64,000 nucleotides of DNA from Macrostomum hystrix (lineage: Eukaryota > Platyhelminthes > Macrostomidae), in the NCBI GenBank assembly GCA_950097015.1, contig CATNEN010000007.1, forward strand, positions 1,488,001 to 1,552,000. The letters are read 5' to 3'. Below are positions 1 through 11,548 of the stretch, one piece after another (within the stretch, counting starts at the first letter, position 1; every line of letters starts with the position of its first letter). The notes below the pieces were generated by a model. The model did not search any database. It was given only the letters and a program-made list of their open reading frames with translations, and was not told where the DNA came from. A program made the translations under genes and the position numbers.

Positions 1-135
1 CAGTTCACCGAGCTGGTAAATGGGTGCCAGCATTAGCTGGGGTAATTGAGGGTGGGTGTGGCGTCAGTCCCCAGTCCATGGACTGAACAGCCGTACGCAG
101 CCTTCAGATGTAATCGGTTATAATCAGTTATAATT
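1..135 (+). mobile_element. 3' part of a tRNA-derived SINE, cut by the window edge
   Basis: The sequence from the left edge to about 110 matches the body of the SINE at 38562-38875, including the stretch CAGTCCATGGACTGAACAG and GTACGCAGCCTTCAGATG. It then passes straight into a TAATC-rich tail. Relative to the 38.6 kb copy it lacks about 55 bases between CAGATG and the TGTAATC tail. The tRNA-like head would lie left of the window. The match between copies is seen directly; the SINE assignment follows from the tRNA-like head of the other copy. Confidence 0.75.
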
Positions 136-278
136 TTCTTATTAGTTATTATGAGGCTACAATGAAGCTATGAGGCTATCTAATATTTGATAGATAATGG
201 CTTTAAGTAGGTTGGATTATACAGTTAACTTGAAATATTTTTTTTAGTAAAAACCTGCATATGAACCTAAAATCTCAC

Positions 279-425
279 CAGGTAGTTCATGTTGGCTGCA
301 GACGGACTAACAGACCTGCGAAGGCGGTTGTGAGTGTCCAAAGTTTCCGCTTTCTGACCCGGAGTTAGTTCAAGGCCGCTGACGACGGGAAGTAGAACCA
401 GCATAAGCGGAAGCACGCTTGCCAT
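279..425 (-). CDS. CAP/SCP-domain secreted protein, first coding exon only
   Basis: The 49-codon exon starts at ATG 425-423. It encodes a hydrophobic signal peptide (SVLPLMLVLLPVVSG) and then the start of a CAP domain: LTPGQKAETLDTHNRLRR followed by SVSPSAANM. This fits the LxxHNxxRxxxxPxAxNM pattern typical of CRISP, venom-allergen-like and SCP proteins. These are secreted proteins with varied roles. The exon ends in ctg|gtgaga (intron starts at 278, phase 0), and the rest of the gene lies beyond the left edge. An upstream in-frame ATG at 455 exists, but TTGTTTTAG at 439-431 looks like a splice acceptor, so the Met at 425 is preferred. That acceptor only five bases before the ATG could serve cis- or spliced-leader trans-splicing. 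The family is fairly sure; the subfamily is unknown. Confidence 0.7.
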
Positions 426-455
426 TTTAGCTAAAACAAAAAATCCATGTAGCAT

Positions 456-1957
456 ACGCCTTACTCTCTACTGTTAGTAGTAGTAAAACAAATTTGTACT
501 CATATTTTAAATGGAGATCAGACGTTTATCTTGGTCCAGGACTGCAACATATATTTTAAATAGTGTTTTGAGAAATCGATAGAAACGTAGCTTTGAATCA
601 ATCAACTGTTTTTCTACGAGTATATACGAGCCGGGACGTAAATAAGGACTTTACGAGTCTAATAAATTCAAGAAGACAATAGTTTAATAGTTTACCTATA
701 TGGCGCCCTGCTGCTTCAGCTCGCTTCAAAGTCTATCGATGTCAGCTGAAAAATGGGAAATTTAGCTTTTGCTTTTCAGGTCGGAAGAAATAGTTTGAGC
801 AGGCGCCTGCTGCTGCTGCTGCTGCCGCTCTTATTGGTACTTGTCTGCGTGTAGCTTTTGGGAACAGATGTAGGATGTGTTTGCCATTTGTTGTCATGGT
901 AACGCTTGTGTCTGCTTCTGCACTTCCTATCCCTCACTTTCTATTTCTGCCAGACGTTGGCGCCGACTCAGAGAAGGAATGAAAGTGCTCTAGGGCAATT
1001 GGCGCCATGAACTTGTCCGCACCTGTGAATTTGATCAGCTCTGAGTCGATTCTCTGATCTAGCATAGCCGTGAGCTTCAACGACTTTGGCATTCATTTGC
1101 CGATGAAAACGATTGACAAGGATAACCCACCAAAGTAAGATGCATTGATTTGTTCGGCAGGAAAAGCCTGTTAAATTCAGAACCGAAATTGCGCGCTGGG
1201 GGGCAGGAGAAGGAACAAACAAAAAATTTCTGTTTGCCCAGGAGAAAACGTTGCTAAGCCGTTGACTTTTTTCATAGGCCTGACGATCGATTTTTCTCAC
1301 TTTTTTTCTCATCTCAACTCCAACTGCTGAACAGCTATAGACTCAATCTCAATTTAGTAGCTAGCAATGCATTAAAACAACAATAGACATTGTATGCACT
1401 TTAAGTGCCAATAAATAATTTATGAAAATGAAGTTGAAAACTTGCTTACCTGTTTTATCTGGGTCTAAATTTTGTCAAGCCTTTCTTGCCTTACGCAGTT
1501 GGAAACAGAACTTGATAAAAAATGTTAACAATATCAGCTTTAGAGCTTTAGAGCCCAGGTGAAAGCGAAAAATTCTACACTGTTGTCTTATAATAGCTAA
1601 ACATTTGAAATGAACCCAAGTGTGTGTACAGGTTGGTTAAATAGCTTTCCAGCATCAGTGTTGACGATGTGCCAGTCATATCAATATTCAGGCTCTCCAC
1701 GCTTAATCTGTCACAGAAAAAAATTAAATGTCGTTTCAGTGCCCGACAGAGGTGACTCAATTAACTCGGAATAAAAGTGCAAGTGAGAGTGAACAGGTGT
1801 TTTAAGTGATGGAAAATTTAAATGATATTTTTCAAGCTAATTTCTACCACAAAATTAGAAACAGATTAACTACAAAGCGGGAGATTAACTACTACTTATA
1901 GTAGAAGACAGCATGACATTTTTTTCGAATAACGTTTTATAAGTGCTTGAGTAGTTC
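456..1957. other. No gene recognised; unique sequence
   Basis: I see no exon with family similarity and no tandem array here. There is a short (CTG)n tract near 807-825. Short open frames on the minus strand (968-1312, 1575-1760) show no domain or splice-site support. Confidence 0.5.
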
Positions 1958-1965
1958 GAGTAGTA

Positions 1966-2427
1966 CAAGAACTAGAACTAGAACTAGAACTAGAACTAGA
2001 ACTAGAACTAGAACTAGAGCTAGAACTAGAACTAGAACTAGAAATAGAACAAGAAATAGAACTAGAACTAGAACTAGAACTAGAACTAGAACTAGAGCTA
2101 GAACTAGAACTAGAAATAGAGCTAGAGCTAGAACTAGAACTAGAACTAGAACTAGAACTAGAGCTAGAACTAGAACTAGAAATAGAGCTAGAGCTAGAAC
2201 TAGAACTAGAACTAGAACTAGAACTAGAACTAGAACTAGAGCTAGAACTAGAACTAGAACTAGAACTAGAACTAGAGCTAGAACTAGAACTAGAAATAGA
2301 GCTAGAGCTAGAACTAGAACTAGAACTAGAACTAGAAATAGAACTAGAACTAGAACTAGAAATAGAACTAGAACTAGAACTAGAAATAGAACTAGAAATA
2401 GAACTAGAAATAGAAATAGAACTAGAT
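1966..2427. repeat. Hexamer array AGAACT
   Basis: About 75 copies of AGAACT, with AGAGCT and AGAAAT variants. The same-strand frame reads as an Arg-Thr repeat but has no gene context. Confidence 0.97.
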
Positions 2428-3207
2428 CTAGAGCGTTTCTTCGATTCAGAATCCTTGTTTTTCTATTCTGAATCTTTGTTTCTTCGATTCTGAATAATTT
2501 TTCTTCGATTCTGAAATCCCCTCATTCGATTCTAAACTTCATGACCTTTTTATTTGAAATTTGATAAAGTAGATAAAAAATATGGAATCTAGTGAAAAAT
2601 TATTTTTTCGCACCCTAAATGATACAATTTTGATGCGCTCCGTAAAAATATTTGCAAAAGTCCGTATTGCCTACTGATCAGTAGGATAAAGTGACATTTT
2701 AATTTGGCCACGGGTATTTGAGACAGAGGGTGAACGACTCGGCCCAAACAAGTATTGGAACAGGTGGTGCTCTCATCTCTAATGTCTATGGCCTGAGGCT
2801 GCTGCCGCTGCTCGACAGAGAGCTAAATTTATTCTCAGAATCTTTGTCCGATGGAGATCGAAGACCAGCTCAGCGGGAAGTCGGCGAAGATGGTTCTAAG
2901 GCCTCGCGGGCTCCCGCGGCGATCTTCAAGCTTTTATCTCGCCGCTTCGTTTGCCTCCCACCGGGTGCTGCAGCATCATCATAGCGCTCCTTTGAGTCCC
3001 AGTAATTCTCGGCCGCGCAAGCCTACAATTTTCTGTTTCAAAATCGTTGCCTTATGCTCAAGAAATTGTCTGCATTTGAGATGCTGCAAAATCTACTCTT
3101 ATCGATCTTATCTGTGAATCACGGGCTTATGAATGAGTTCGTCTGAAATTTTAAACTTTTTTGAAAGATTTTTAGTCCAAAAATGATTTTACATTTAGCT
3201 GAACAAA
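2428..3207. other. No gene recognised
   Basis: Just after the hexamer array three diverged copies of TTCTTCGATTCTGAA occur (2436-2520). The rest is unique sequence with overlapping short open frames (2718-3117) that show no recognisable domain. Confidence 0.45.
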
Positions 3208-3838
3208 TCCCACTGTCCCGAATCCCTCTTTCTCAAATCCCACTGTCCCGAATCCCTCTTTCTCAAATCCCACTGTCCCGAATCCCTCTTTCTCAAATCC
3301 CACTGTCCCGAATCCCTCTTTCTCAAATCCCACTGTCCCGAATCCCTCTTTCTCAAATCCCACTGTCCCGAATCCCTCTTTCTCAAATCCCACTGTCCCG
3401 AATCCCTCTTTCTCAAATCCCACTGTCCCGAATCCCTCTTTCTCAAATCCCACTGTCCCGAATCCCTCTTTCTCAAATCCCACTGTCCCGAATCCCTCTT
3501 TCTCAAATCCCACTGTCCCGAATCCCTCTTTCTCAAATCCCACTGTCCCGAATCCCTCTTTCTCAAATCCCACTGTCCCGAATCCCACTGTCCCGAATCC
3601 CTCTTTCTCAAGTCCCACTGTCCCAAATCCCACTGTCCCGAATCCCTCTTTCTCAAATCCCACTGTCCCGAATCCCTCTTTCTCAAATCCCACTGTCCCG
3701 AATCCCTCTTTCTCAAATCCCACTGTCCCGAATCCCTCTTTCTCAAATCCCACTGTCCCGAATCCCTCTTTCTCAAATCCCACTGTCACAAATCCCACTG
3801 TCCCAAATCCCACTGTCCCAAATCCCACTGTCCCAAAC
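3208..3838. repeat. 30-bp minisatellite made of two 15-bp halves
   Basis: About 20 units alternate AATCCCACTGTCCCG and AATCCCTCTTTCTCA. The halves are homologous, so a 15-bp unit doubled into a 30-bp higher-order unit. The last copies revert to a 15-bp form. Because 30 is a multiple of 3, long frames stay open on both strands; they are not genes. Confidence 0.97.
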
Positions 3839-5344
3839 CAACTATCCCAAATCCTAAAATCCAACCTCTCGAACCCCCTCCCCCACTCAATGCAAATAGT
3901 TCAATCCTTGTCTTTTCCAACTTCCAGTTCTCCCTTTGAACTCTGCCCCAGCCTCCGATGGCGCGTGCAAAAGCGATTTCCCTGATTAGAGACCATCCGA
4001 TGCGCCTCTTGGCCGATCCCAACGGGTGGTCTATTGGTGCCCAGAGCCATCGCGGGATGGGGAGAATGGGAAGAAATTGCAGGCCAGGAGGCCGGCCGGT
4101 TATCGCGGTGTTTAACAATCTCCCAGCGGGGAAGCTGTGTCCACTCCACTGCGGACAGTGTGGTAGCGGCCTTTGAGTTCGCGTGCAACATGAAATCTGT
4201 CACCTCCGTGATCCGTCATCACCATCAGTCGCAGTCCGTTGCAGAATCTTCTTTCGCATTGGCATCCCGCTGCTCCTCTCGACTCTTGCTGTTTAGTTTC
4301 TTTCAGTCTCTCGGCTTCATCTGCTGTTTTTTGGAATTGCCGGAGTCAGGTCTCAGACTCCTGAGTTGATGAGGCTGGGCCAGATGGTCGCACAAGAGGG
4401 TGACCCTTCTGCACATAGACTAATGGTGCTTCATGCTTCAAATCTGTGAATATCTTTTTGAGCATAGATGCGAGTGCCTATGGAGTAGTTTCCTTCAGCC
4501 AATTTTATCTTTAATTTGATTTACTTAAAGAAAAAGATTTTTTTGAAAGATAGAAAAATTATGAGGAATAGTTTTCTGTCGAGTGTCTCCTTTTAGCTGA
4601 ACAATGTCTCTCTCTCTCTGTCTCTAATAAATAATCTTTTGATTTGAGACGCGTACTCAGGCTCAACGGGAGTCGGCCAAATGTCCGTGCCGTCTCGAGT
4701 GCCGCCTCGCCGATCCTCCTCGACTGTGGGTCGGCGCAAATTGGCCCCATCTGCCGTCTAACAGGTTCCCCGCGCTGCGGAGCACAAATGGAAGCTCTTT
4801 GAGTTGATTGGGAGCTCATGATTTCTGCGCTATTGCGCTAATCACCCCAGCCACCCGTCAGTTCCCCTACCTGATGAAGAAGGCAATGCTGTACACAACA
4901 GCGAGCTTGAAAGCACTCCCCACAAACCTGCCTTTACACATCCTCCCGGCTCAACTCTTCTGGCGATCTGCAGGGGAAGATGCTCGGGTGGTCTGTCATC
5001 CCCACCCACGCCACTCTTATCCTCAGTGCCTCTAATTACTTTCTCGGCTTTAAAAACTTGTCTTCTCAGGCCGGGGCTCCCCAGTCCTCACAGTTTCTCG
5101 AGAGCTGCCTTGACTGAAGAGGAATCTGCGGACTGGGGCCTAGAATTACTTGGCGAGTGCTCTGCACCACCTTGCTAAGTAAATCTCATAAGGATTTGAG
5201 AGTCCACATTTAGCCGAGCTTAGTGCATACACTCCACAGCCAAGTCTGTTTGTTGCTTTCGGACGGGGCGTGCCATTGCCGCCCAGACACTGCTCGCATT
5301 CGCCTAAATCCAGCTCCCTGGCCCTTTCAACACTTCTTCTCATT
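3839..5344. other. No gene recognised
   Basis: Unique sequence of medium GC, with several short open frames on both strands (3958-4369, 4559-5035). None shows a domain or consistent splice sites. Confidence 0.45.
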
Positions 5345-6760
5345 TCTCCCGTGTCTCATCTCTCCCCTGTCTCATCTCTCCCATGTCTCATCTCTCTCGT
5401 GTCTCATCCTTCCCCTGTCCCATCTTTCCCCTGTCTCATCCTTCCCCTGTCTCATCCTTCCCCTGTCTCATCTATCCCCTGTCTCATCTTTCCCCTGTCT
5501 CATCTCTTCCCTGTCTCATCTCTTCCCTGTGTCATCTTTCCCGTCTCATCTCTCCCGTGTCTCATCTCTCTCGTGTCTCATCTCTCTCGTGTCTCATCTC
5601 TCCCCTGTATCATCTCTCCCCTGTATCATCTCTCCCCTGAATCATCTTTTCCCTGTCTCATCTCTCCCCTGTCTCATCTCTCCCCTGTATCATCTTTCCC
5701 CTGTCTGTCTCATCTCTCCCCTGTATCATCTCTCTGGTGTCTCATCTCTCCCATGTCTCATCTCTCTCGTGTCTCATCCTTCCCCTGTCCCATCTTTCCC
5801 CTGTCTCATCCTTCCCCTGTCTCATCCTTCCCCTGTCTCATCTATCCCCTGTCTCATCTTTCCCCTGTCTCATCTCTTCCCTGTCTCATCTCTTCCCTGT
5901 GTCATCTTTCCCGTCTCATCTCTCCCGTGTCTCATCTCTCTCGTGTCTCATCTCTCTCGTGTCTCATCTCTCCCCTGTATCATCTCTCCCCTGTATCATC
6001 TCTCCCCTGAATCATCTTTTCCCTGTCTCATCTCTCCCCTGTCTCATCTCTCCCCTGTATCATCTTTCCCCTGTCTGTCTCATCTCTCCCCTGTATCATC
6101 TCTCTGGTGTCTCATCTCTCCCATGTCTCATCTCTCTCGTGTCTCATCCTTCCCCTGTCCCATCTTTCCCCTGTCTCATCCTTCCCCTGTCTCATCCTTC
6201 CCCTGTCTCATCTATCCCCTGTCTCATCTTTCCCCTGTCTCATCTCTTCCCTGTCTCATCTCTTCCCTGTGTCATCTTTCCCGTCTCATCTCTCCCGTGT
6301 CTCATCTCTCTCGTGTCTCATCTCTCTCGTGTCTCATCTCTCCCCTGTATCATCTCTCCCCTGTCTCATCTCTCCCCTGTATCATCTTTCCCCTGTCTGT
6401 CTCATCTCTCCCCTGTCTCATCTCTCTGGTGTCTCATCTCTCTGGTGTCTCATCTCTCTCGTGTCTCATCTCTCTGGTGTCTCATCTCTCTGGTGTCTCA
6501 TCTCTCTCGTGTCTCATCTCTCTGGTGTCTCATCTCTCTCGTGTCTCATCTCTCCCCTGTCTCATCTCTCCCCTGTCTCATCTCTCCCCTGTCTCATCTC
6601 TCTCGTGTCTCATCTCTCTCGTGTCTCATCTCTCCCTTGTCTCACCTCTCCCCTGTCTCATCTCTCCCCTGTCTCATCTCTCCCCTGTCTCATCTCTCCC
6701 CTGTGTCATCCCTCACGTGTCTCATCGCTCCCATCTTATCTCTCCTGTCTCATTTCACTC
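5345..6760. repeat. 16-bp minisatellite with a 370-bp higher-order repeat
   Basis: The unit is TCTCATCTCTCCCCTG, with variants ending CTCGTG, CTGGTG and TTCCCTG. Larger blocks repeat: the variant CCATGTCTCATCTCTC recurs at 5381, 5751 and 6121, exactly 370 bp apart, with the same order of variants in each block. The third block loses register and ends in short-unit expansions of the CTGGTG and CCCCTG types. The strand is almost pure pyrimidine plus a few G and A. The long open frames over it are artefacts. Confidence 0.97.
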
Positions 6761-7033
6761 GTGCTTCAATTAAAAGAAAAGAATTGTTCGCAAAAAAGCA
6801 TAAAAGAACTGCTTGAAAACACGAAACACTTGGCTGGCTTCTAATTGAGCTCAAGATAGATAGACTTGAATGCTTTATGACATCGGCTTCGGGTGCGCAC
6901 ACACGGAGACAACTAAATAAAAAAACATGATAACTTTTTACACAACACCTGGCTTCTTATAGCTGATCAACCTACGAGCTTGTTGGTTACACAGGCGGAG
7001 TGAAATTTGAGAGTGAGATATATGACCGGACAG

Positions 7034-7198
7034 ATGCCGAGATCAAGAAGAAAAAAGGCACATTTTGATCCACTTTTTGTTCTATTGCTTGTTGTCATCG
7101 GACACGCGGACTGTGGGCAAGGCGTGCAGTCGGTTTGTACATTTCAAGTTAGCCGCCCGTCTGCCGTGGACTCAACAGAATGTGAAGTTACTCGGTCT
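7034..7198 (+). CDS. Possible first exon of a secreted protein (weak)
   Basis: From ATG 7034 there are 55 open codons ending in TCT|GTGAGC, a good donor, phase 0. The peptide starts with a basic stretch (MPRSRRKKAH), then a hydrophobic core (PLFVLLLVVIG), then a cysteine-containing segment with GVQSVCTFQVSRPS and STECEV. This layout fits a signal peptide with the start of an extracellular domain. The short C-TF-V motif recalls the N-termini of some angiopoietin-, EMILIN- or olfactomedin-like proteins, but that is only a resemblance. CAG directly precedes the ATG. I found no partner exon before the array at 7549, so this could be chance. Confidence 0.25.
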
Positions 7199-7548
7199 GT
7201 GAGCTGGCGCGTGTTGCTTTTTTGGTCGTAAATTTTTATAATGTGTTGCGGGGGGGTTCGCAATTTTTGCCCATTTTATCCTTAGCGCATTCAATTGCAG
7301 TTTTTTTGCAAGAAAAGATAAGAATTCTAATCCGGGGATGGGTGACACCTGGCTAAGAGTTCTGTTTTGCCTGGCAACGGGCAGTGTGCTTGACAGATGA
7401 ACTCTGTTAAGTTTTGTCTGTGTTTATTGCTTGGCACTCAAGCGATTTATTTTTTAAGGGAGACTTTTTGCTTCAGGGCAATTTACAAACACATAAGTAA
7501 GCTTGATATAGTTTAACAATGTTGCACTGTGAAACAAGACATTGTGGA

Positions 7549-8205
7549 TCAAGAGTGACTCTACAGGATCAAGAGTGACTCTACAGGATCAAGAGTGACT
7601 CTACAGGATCAAGAGTGACTCTACAAGATCAGGAGTGACTCTGCAGGATCAAGAGTGACTCTACAAGATCAAGAGTGACACAAAAGGATCAAGAGTGACA
7701 CAAAAGGATCAAGAGTGACTCTACAAGATCAAGAGTGACTCTACAAGATCAAGAGTGACACAAAAGGATCAAGAGTGACTCTACAAGATCAAGAGTGACT
7801 CTACAATATCAAGAGTGACTCTACAGGATCAAGAGTGACTCTACAAGATCAAGAGTGACTCTACAAGATCAAGAGTGACTCTACAAGATCAAGAGTGACT
7901 CTACAAGATCAAGAGTGACTCTACAAGATCAAGAGTGACACAAAAGGATCAAGAGTGACTCTACAAGATCAAGAGTGACACAAAAGGATCAAGAGTGACT
8001 CTACAAGATCAAGAGTGACACAAAAGGATCAAGAGTGACTCTACAAGATCAAGAGTGACACAAAAGGATCAAGAGTGACTCTACAAGATCAAGAGTGACA
8101 CAAAAGGATCAAGAGTGACTCTACAAGATCAAGAGTGACACAAAAGGATCAAGAGTGACTCTACAAGATCAAGAGTGACACAAAAGGATCAAGAGTGGCT
8201 CTACA
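7549..8205. repeat. 20-bp minisatellite changing into a 40-bp higher-order array
   Basis: The unit is GATCAAGAGTGACTCTACAA, with a second type ending GACACAAAAG. In the left half the types are mixed. From about 7921 to 8200 they alternate strictly, making a 40-bp higher-order unit of about seven copies. Confidence 0.97.
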
Positions 8206-8896
8206 AGAGCAGTAGCGATTTCTAAATATTCGCACATGTCGCTGACAGTACAAAAATAGAAATTGAAAACTTGTGCAAGCTCGTTTCGGACCAGAAAGTG
8301 TCGGTCACACAGCCGCTAATTTTTATCAAGTACCTATTTAGGCCACATAAAATAGTTTCACCCGAATTTTGCTTGGCTGGTTATTAAAGTTGGCACGCCA
8401 GACTGCATCTGTGGTGCTCCACTTGTTGTAATTGCTTCCAAACTGGTGCGGTGAGTGGGCCCCCATCTGCTGATAGATTTGCCATTGACAAGCTTGGCTA
8501 TAGGTTTAAGCTCAATCGACTGAAATTACAACTATGCGTCTTATGGCTTTTATCAATGCAATTGTTCAGCCTGACAAGCATCACATTTAGAAATTGAGTA
8601 GAACATCTGGACTCAATTGAGTGCCGCGGCTGTGTTTACAACATTTGAGCACACCAATAAGCTGCCGTGTTGCCTATTTGGCATATGACTCCGTGAATCT
8701 TAGATTGGATCGCGAAGATCCGATCTGGTCTCTGGGTTGAGAAAGTCTGCAACTTCTTGAGGAGACAATTTCTGAGTTAGGCGAGTGAGGATGAGATTGT
8801 AAGAATACTCAAATGGGGAATAAACTCACTAAATTCGATTTTATCGCTTATCAACAATATTGGCCTGGCGCGCAACACAATGCATGACTGGCAGCT
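8206..8896. other. No gene recognised
   Basis: Unique sequence without arrays, splice-supported frames or RNA-gene motifs that I can see. Confidence 0.45.
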
Positions 8897-9712
8897 TGTG
8901 AGCAGTGTTTGTGAGCAGTGTTTGTGAGCAGTGTTTGTGAGCAGTGTCTGTGAGAAGTGTTTGTGAGCAGTGTTTGTGAGCAGTGTCTGTGAGCAGTGCT
9001 TGTGAGAAGTGTTTGTGAGCAGTGTTTGTGAGCAGTGTCTGTGAGCAGTGTTTGTGAGCAGTGTCTGTAAGCCGTGTCTGTGAGAAGTGTTTGTGAGCAG
9101 TGTTTGTGAGGAGTGTTTGTGAGCAGTGTCTGTGAGCATTGTTTGTGAGCAGTGTTTGTGAGCAGTGTCTGTGAGCAGTGCTTGTGAGAAGTGTTTGTGA
9201 GCAGTGTTTGTGAGCAGTGTCTGTGAGCAGTGTTTGTGAGCAGTGTCTGTAAGCCGTGTCTGTGAGAAGTGTTTGTGAGCAGTGTCTGTGAGCATTGTTT
9301 GTGAGCAGTGTTTGTGAGCAGTGTTTGTGAGCAGTGTCTGTGAGCAGTGCTTGTGAGAAGTGTTTGTGAGCAGTGTTTGTGAGCAGTGTTTGTGAGCAGT
9401 GTTTGTGAGCAGTGTCTGTAAGCCGTGTCTGTGAGAAGTGTTTGTGAGCAGTGTTTGTGAGCAGTGTCTGTGAGCAGTGTCTGTGAGCAGTGTCTGTGAG
9501 CAGTGTTTGTGAGCAGTGTTTGTGAGCAGTGTCTGTGAGCAGTGTCTGTGAGCAGTGTCTGTAAGCTGTGTCTGTGAGCAGTGTCTGTGAGCAGTGTTTG
9601 TGAGCAGTCTCTGTGAGCAGTGTCTGTGAGCAGTGTCTGTAAGCCGTGTCTGTGAGCAGTGTCTGTGAGCAGTGTCTGTGAGCAGTGTTTGTGAGCAGTG
9701 TTTGTGAGCACT
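8897..9712. repeat. 13-bp minisatellite with larger period
   Basis: The unit is GAGCAGTGTTTGT, with TCTGT, AAGTG and GCCGTG variants. A marked variant (CAGTGCTTGTGAGAAGTG) recurs near 8995, 9177 and 9346. These spacings are 14 and 13 units, so segmental duplication has occurred inside the array. Long minus-strand frames over it are artefacts. Confidence 0.97.
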
Positions 9713-11129
9713 GTTCTTTGAGCCGCAGAGATGAAAATTTAGCGATCTCACCTGGGGCATCAGTCAGCAGTCACAGGTGTCCCCAGCTGCCACATCTGAG
9801 AATCGATAAAATAAATAATTGATCAGCGACACCCCGGGCTTTTGTTCGCGAACGAATTTCAGTAAACAGGTCCGCTTGCTAAAATTTAATTTACGACCGC
9901 TCAAGAATTTTTTATGAATTCCAAGTTTGGAACAACGGGGCTTTTGGGGCAGCGCTGTCATTCATCACCTTGACTGTGGGATCAGGTGTCGCAGAAGTGT
10001 CCACCGTCCACTGTTTTATTATTAGAAGACAACAAAAGATTTTTCCCAAAATTAGAGGAATTTTAGGAAAAAATGAAAATTGAGAAATCTTTACGGCGAA
10101 CATGCCGACAGACATTTATTGTTTGAATTAGAGTTTGAGTCATATGGACTAGATTTTTGACATCGGATATGGCACTTCGAGAACATTTTCTGATGTCCAC
10201 CTTTGTCCACTCATTTGCTCTCCTGTCTAACTGCGATTTTATTAATCAAGCAATATTCTTTTTGATCAGGAAATTTGCCGCCGGAACATCTGCTAAGGGT
10301 ATATTGTCTGGCGAAACTGTAAGATTTAGTAAAAATTCTCAAACACTTCCAACAATTGCTGTTGTCCGCTGATTCAACAAACACACACACACAAATCCCT
10401 AAAATCTTATCCCTTAATTGAGCCGGCTAACACGTGTCCGACTTCCCAAAAGCAATTCATCCTTGCTGCTTCTAGTAGAAAACTCTGAAAGTGACAGCTG
10501 CAGCTGGGGGGGGCCTCCTAAACTCGTTCAGTTAAGGTGGCTTACGTAAGGCCCCCCCCCCGCTCGTGCAACTTCATTCAGCTTCATCTCATCAGCCATC
10601 AGCAACCTTATCCTCTCCTGCACTCTCTTAATCTGTCTCTCTCTCTATATATATATATTATAGTCGGTCTTCCCAGAAAAAAATGGCAACGGGTCTTTTG
10701 ACAATGGATAGAGCGCGCACAGCTCTGCACAGATTTGATTCAATTAGCTAAGTATTGGTCCTAGATCAGCATTGTTGAGTCTGGCACGGTAGTCCAGGTG
10801 ACTTTTTCGAACTGATTAGATTATTAGCCTGAGTGGAGTGAGACCTGTCCCTGTGTCACTGGTCCATAGACTCAACTATGCAGGACAGGTGAGCAGTTCT
10901 CACTGCGCCATCGGTGCTGGAAATCATCTCAAAATTAATCAGTGTTGAGTTGACTGTCTCCCATTTTATCTAAAGCATTTGTGACTGGCTAATGCCCTGT
11001 CCAGATTCATTGGGTACTCTGGGATATTCAGTGATGAAGCGTTTCGTTAAAAATATTTTAGCGGAAATCTATTTTTTTAAAAGATTCTCGGCTGATAAAA
11101 CTAAATGAAGATGAGGCTACAATTTAACT
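9713..11129. other. No gene recognised; microsatellites
   Basis: Contains a short (AC)n run near 10380, a poly-C run near 10550, a CT/AT microsatellite near 10635-10662 and otherwise unique sequence. Open frames at 9764-10372 lack domains. Confidence 0.45.
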
Positions 11130-11548
11130 ATCAAGAGTGACAAGAGTGACGAAGGTAGAGTGACAAGAGTGACGAAGGTAGGGTGACAAGAGTGACGAAG
11201 ATAGGGTGACAAGAGTGACGAAGGTAGAGTGACAAGAGTGACGAAGGTAGGGTGAAAGAGTGACGAAGGTAGAGTGACAAGAGTGACGAAGGTAGGGTGA
11301 CAAGAGTGACGAAGGTAGGGTGACGAGAGTGACGAAGGTAGGGTGACGAGAGTGACGAAGGTAGAGTGACAAGAGTGACGAAGGTAGGGTGACGAGAGTG
11401 ACGAAGGTAGGGTGACGAGAGTGACGAAGGTAGGGTGACGAGAGTGACGAAGGTAGGGTGACGAGAGTGACGAAGGTAGAGTGACAAGAGTGACGAAGGT
11501 AGGGTGACGAGAGTGACGAAGGAAGGGTGACGAGAGTGACAATAGCTG
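11130..11548. repeat. 23-bp minisatellite
   Basis: About 18 units containing AGAGTGACGAAGGTAG followed by RGTGAC. The spacer alternates between CAAG and CGAG. The array is open in several minus-strand frames without any gene context. Confidence 0.97.

Noticed and set aside
3172-3864. Long frames on both strands over the 30-bp array
   Set aside because: The unit length is a multiple of 3 and lacks stops, so openness is automatic.
5223-6844. Very long open frames (over 500 codons) rich in Ser, Leu, Pro
   Set aside because: They lie exactly over a 16-bp minisatellite and are open in three frames of the same strand; no gene context.
8777-9760. 327-codon His/Thr-rich frame
   Set aside because: Artefact of the 13-bp array; a second overlapping frame is equally open.
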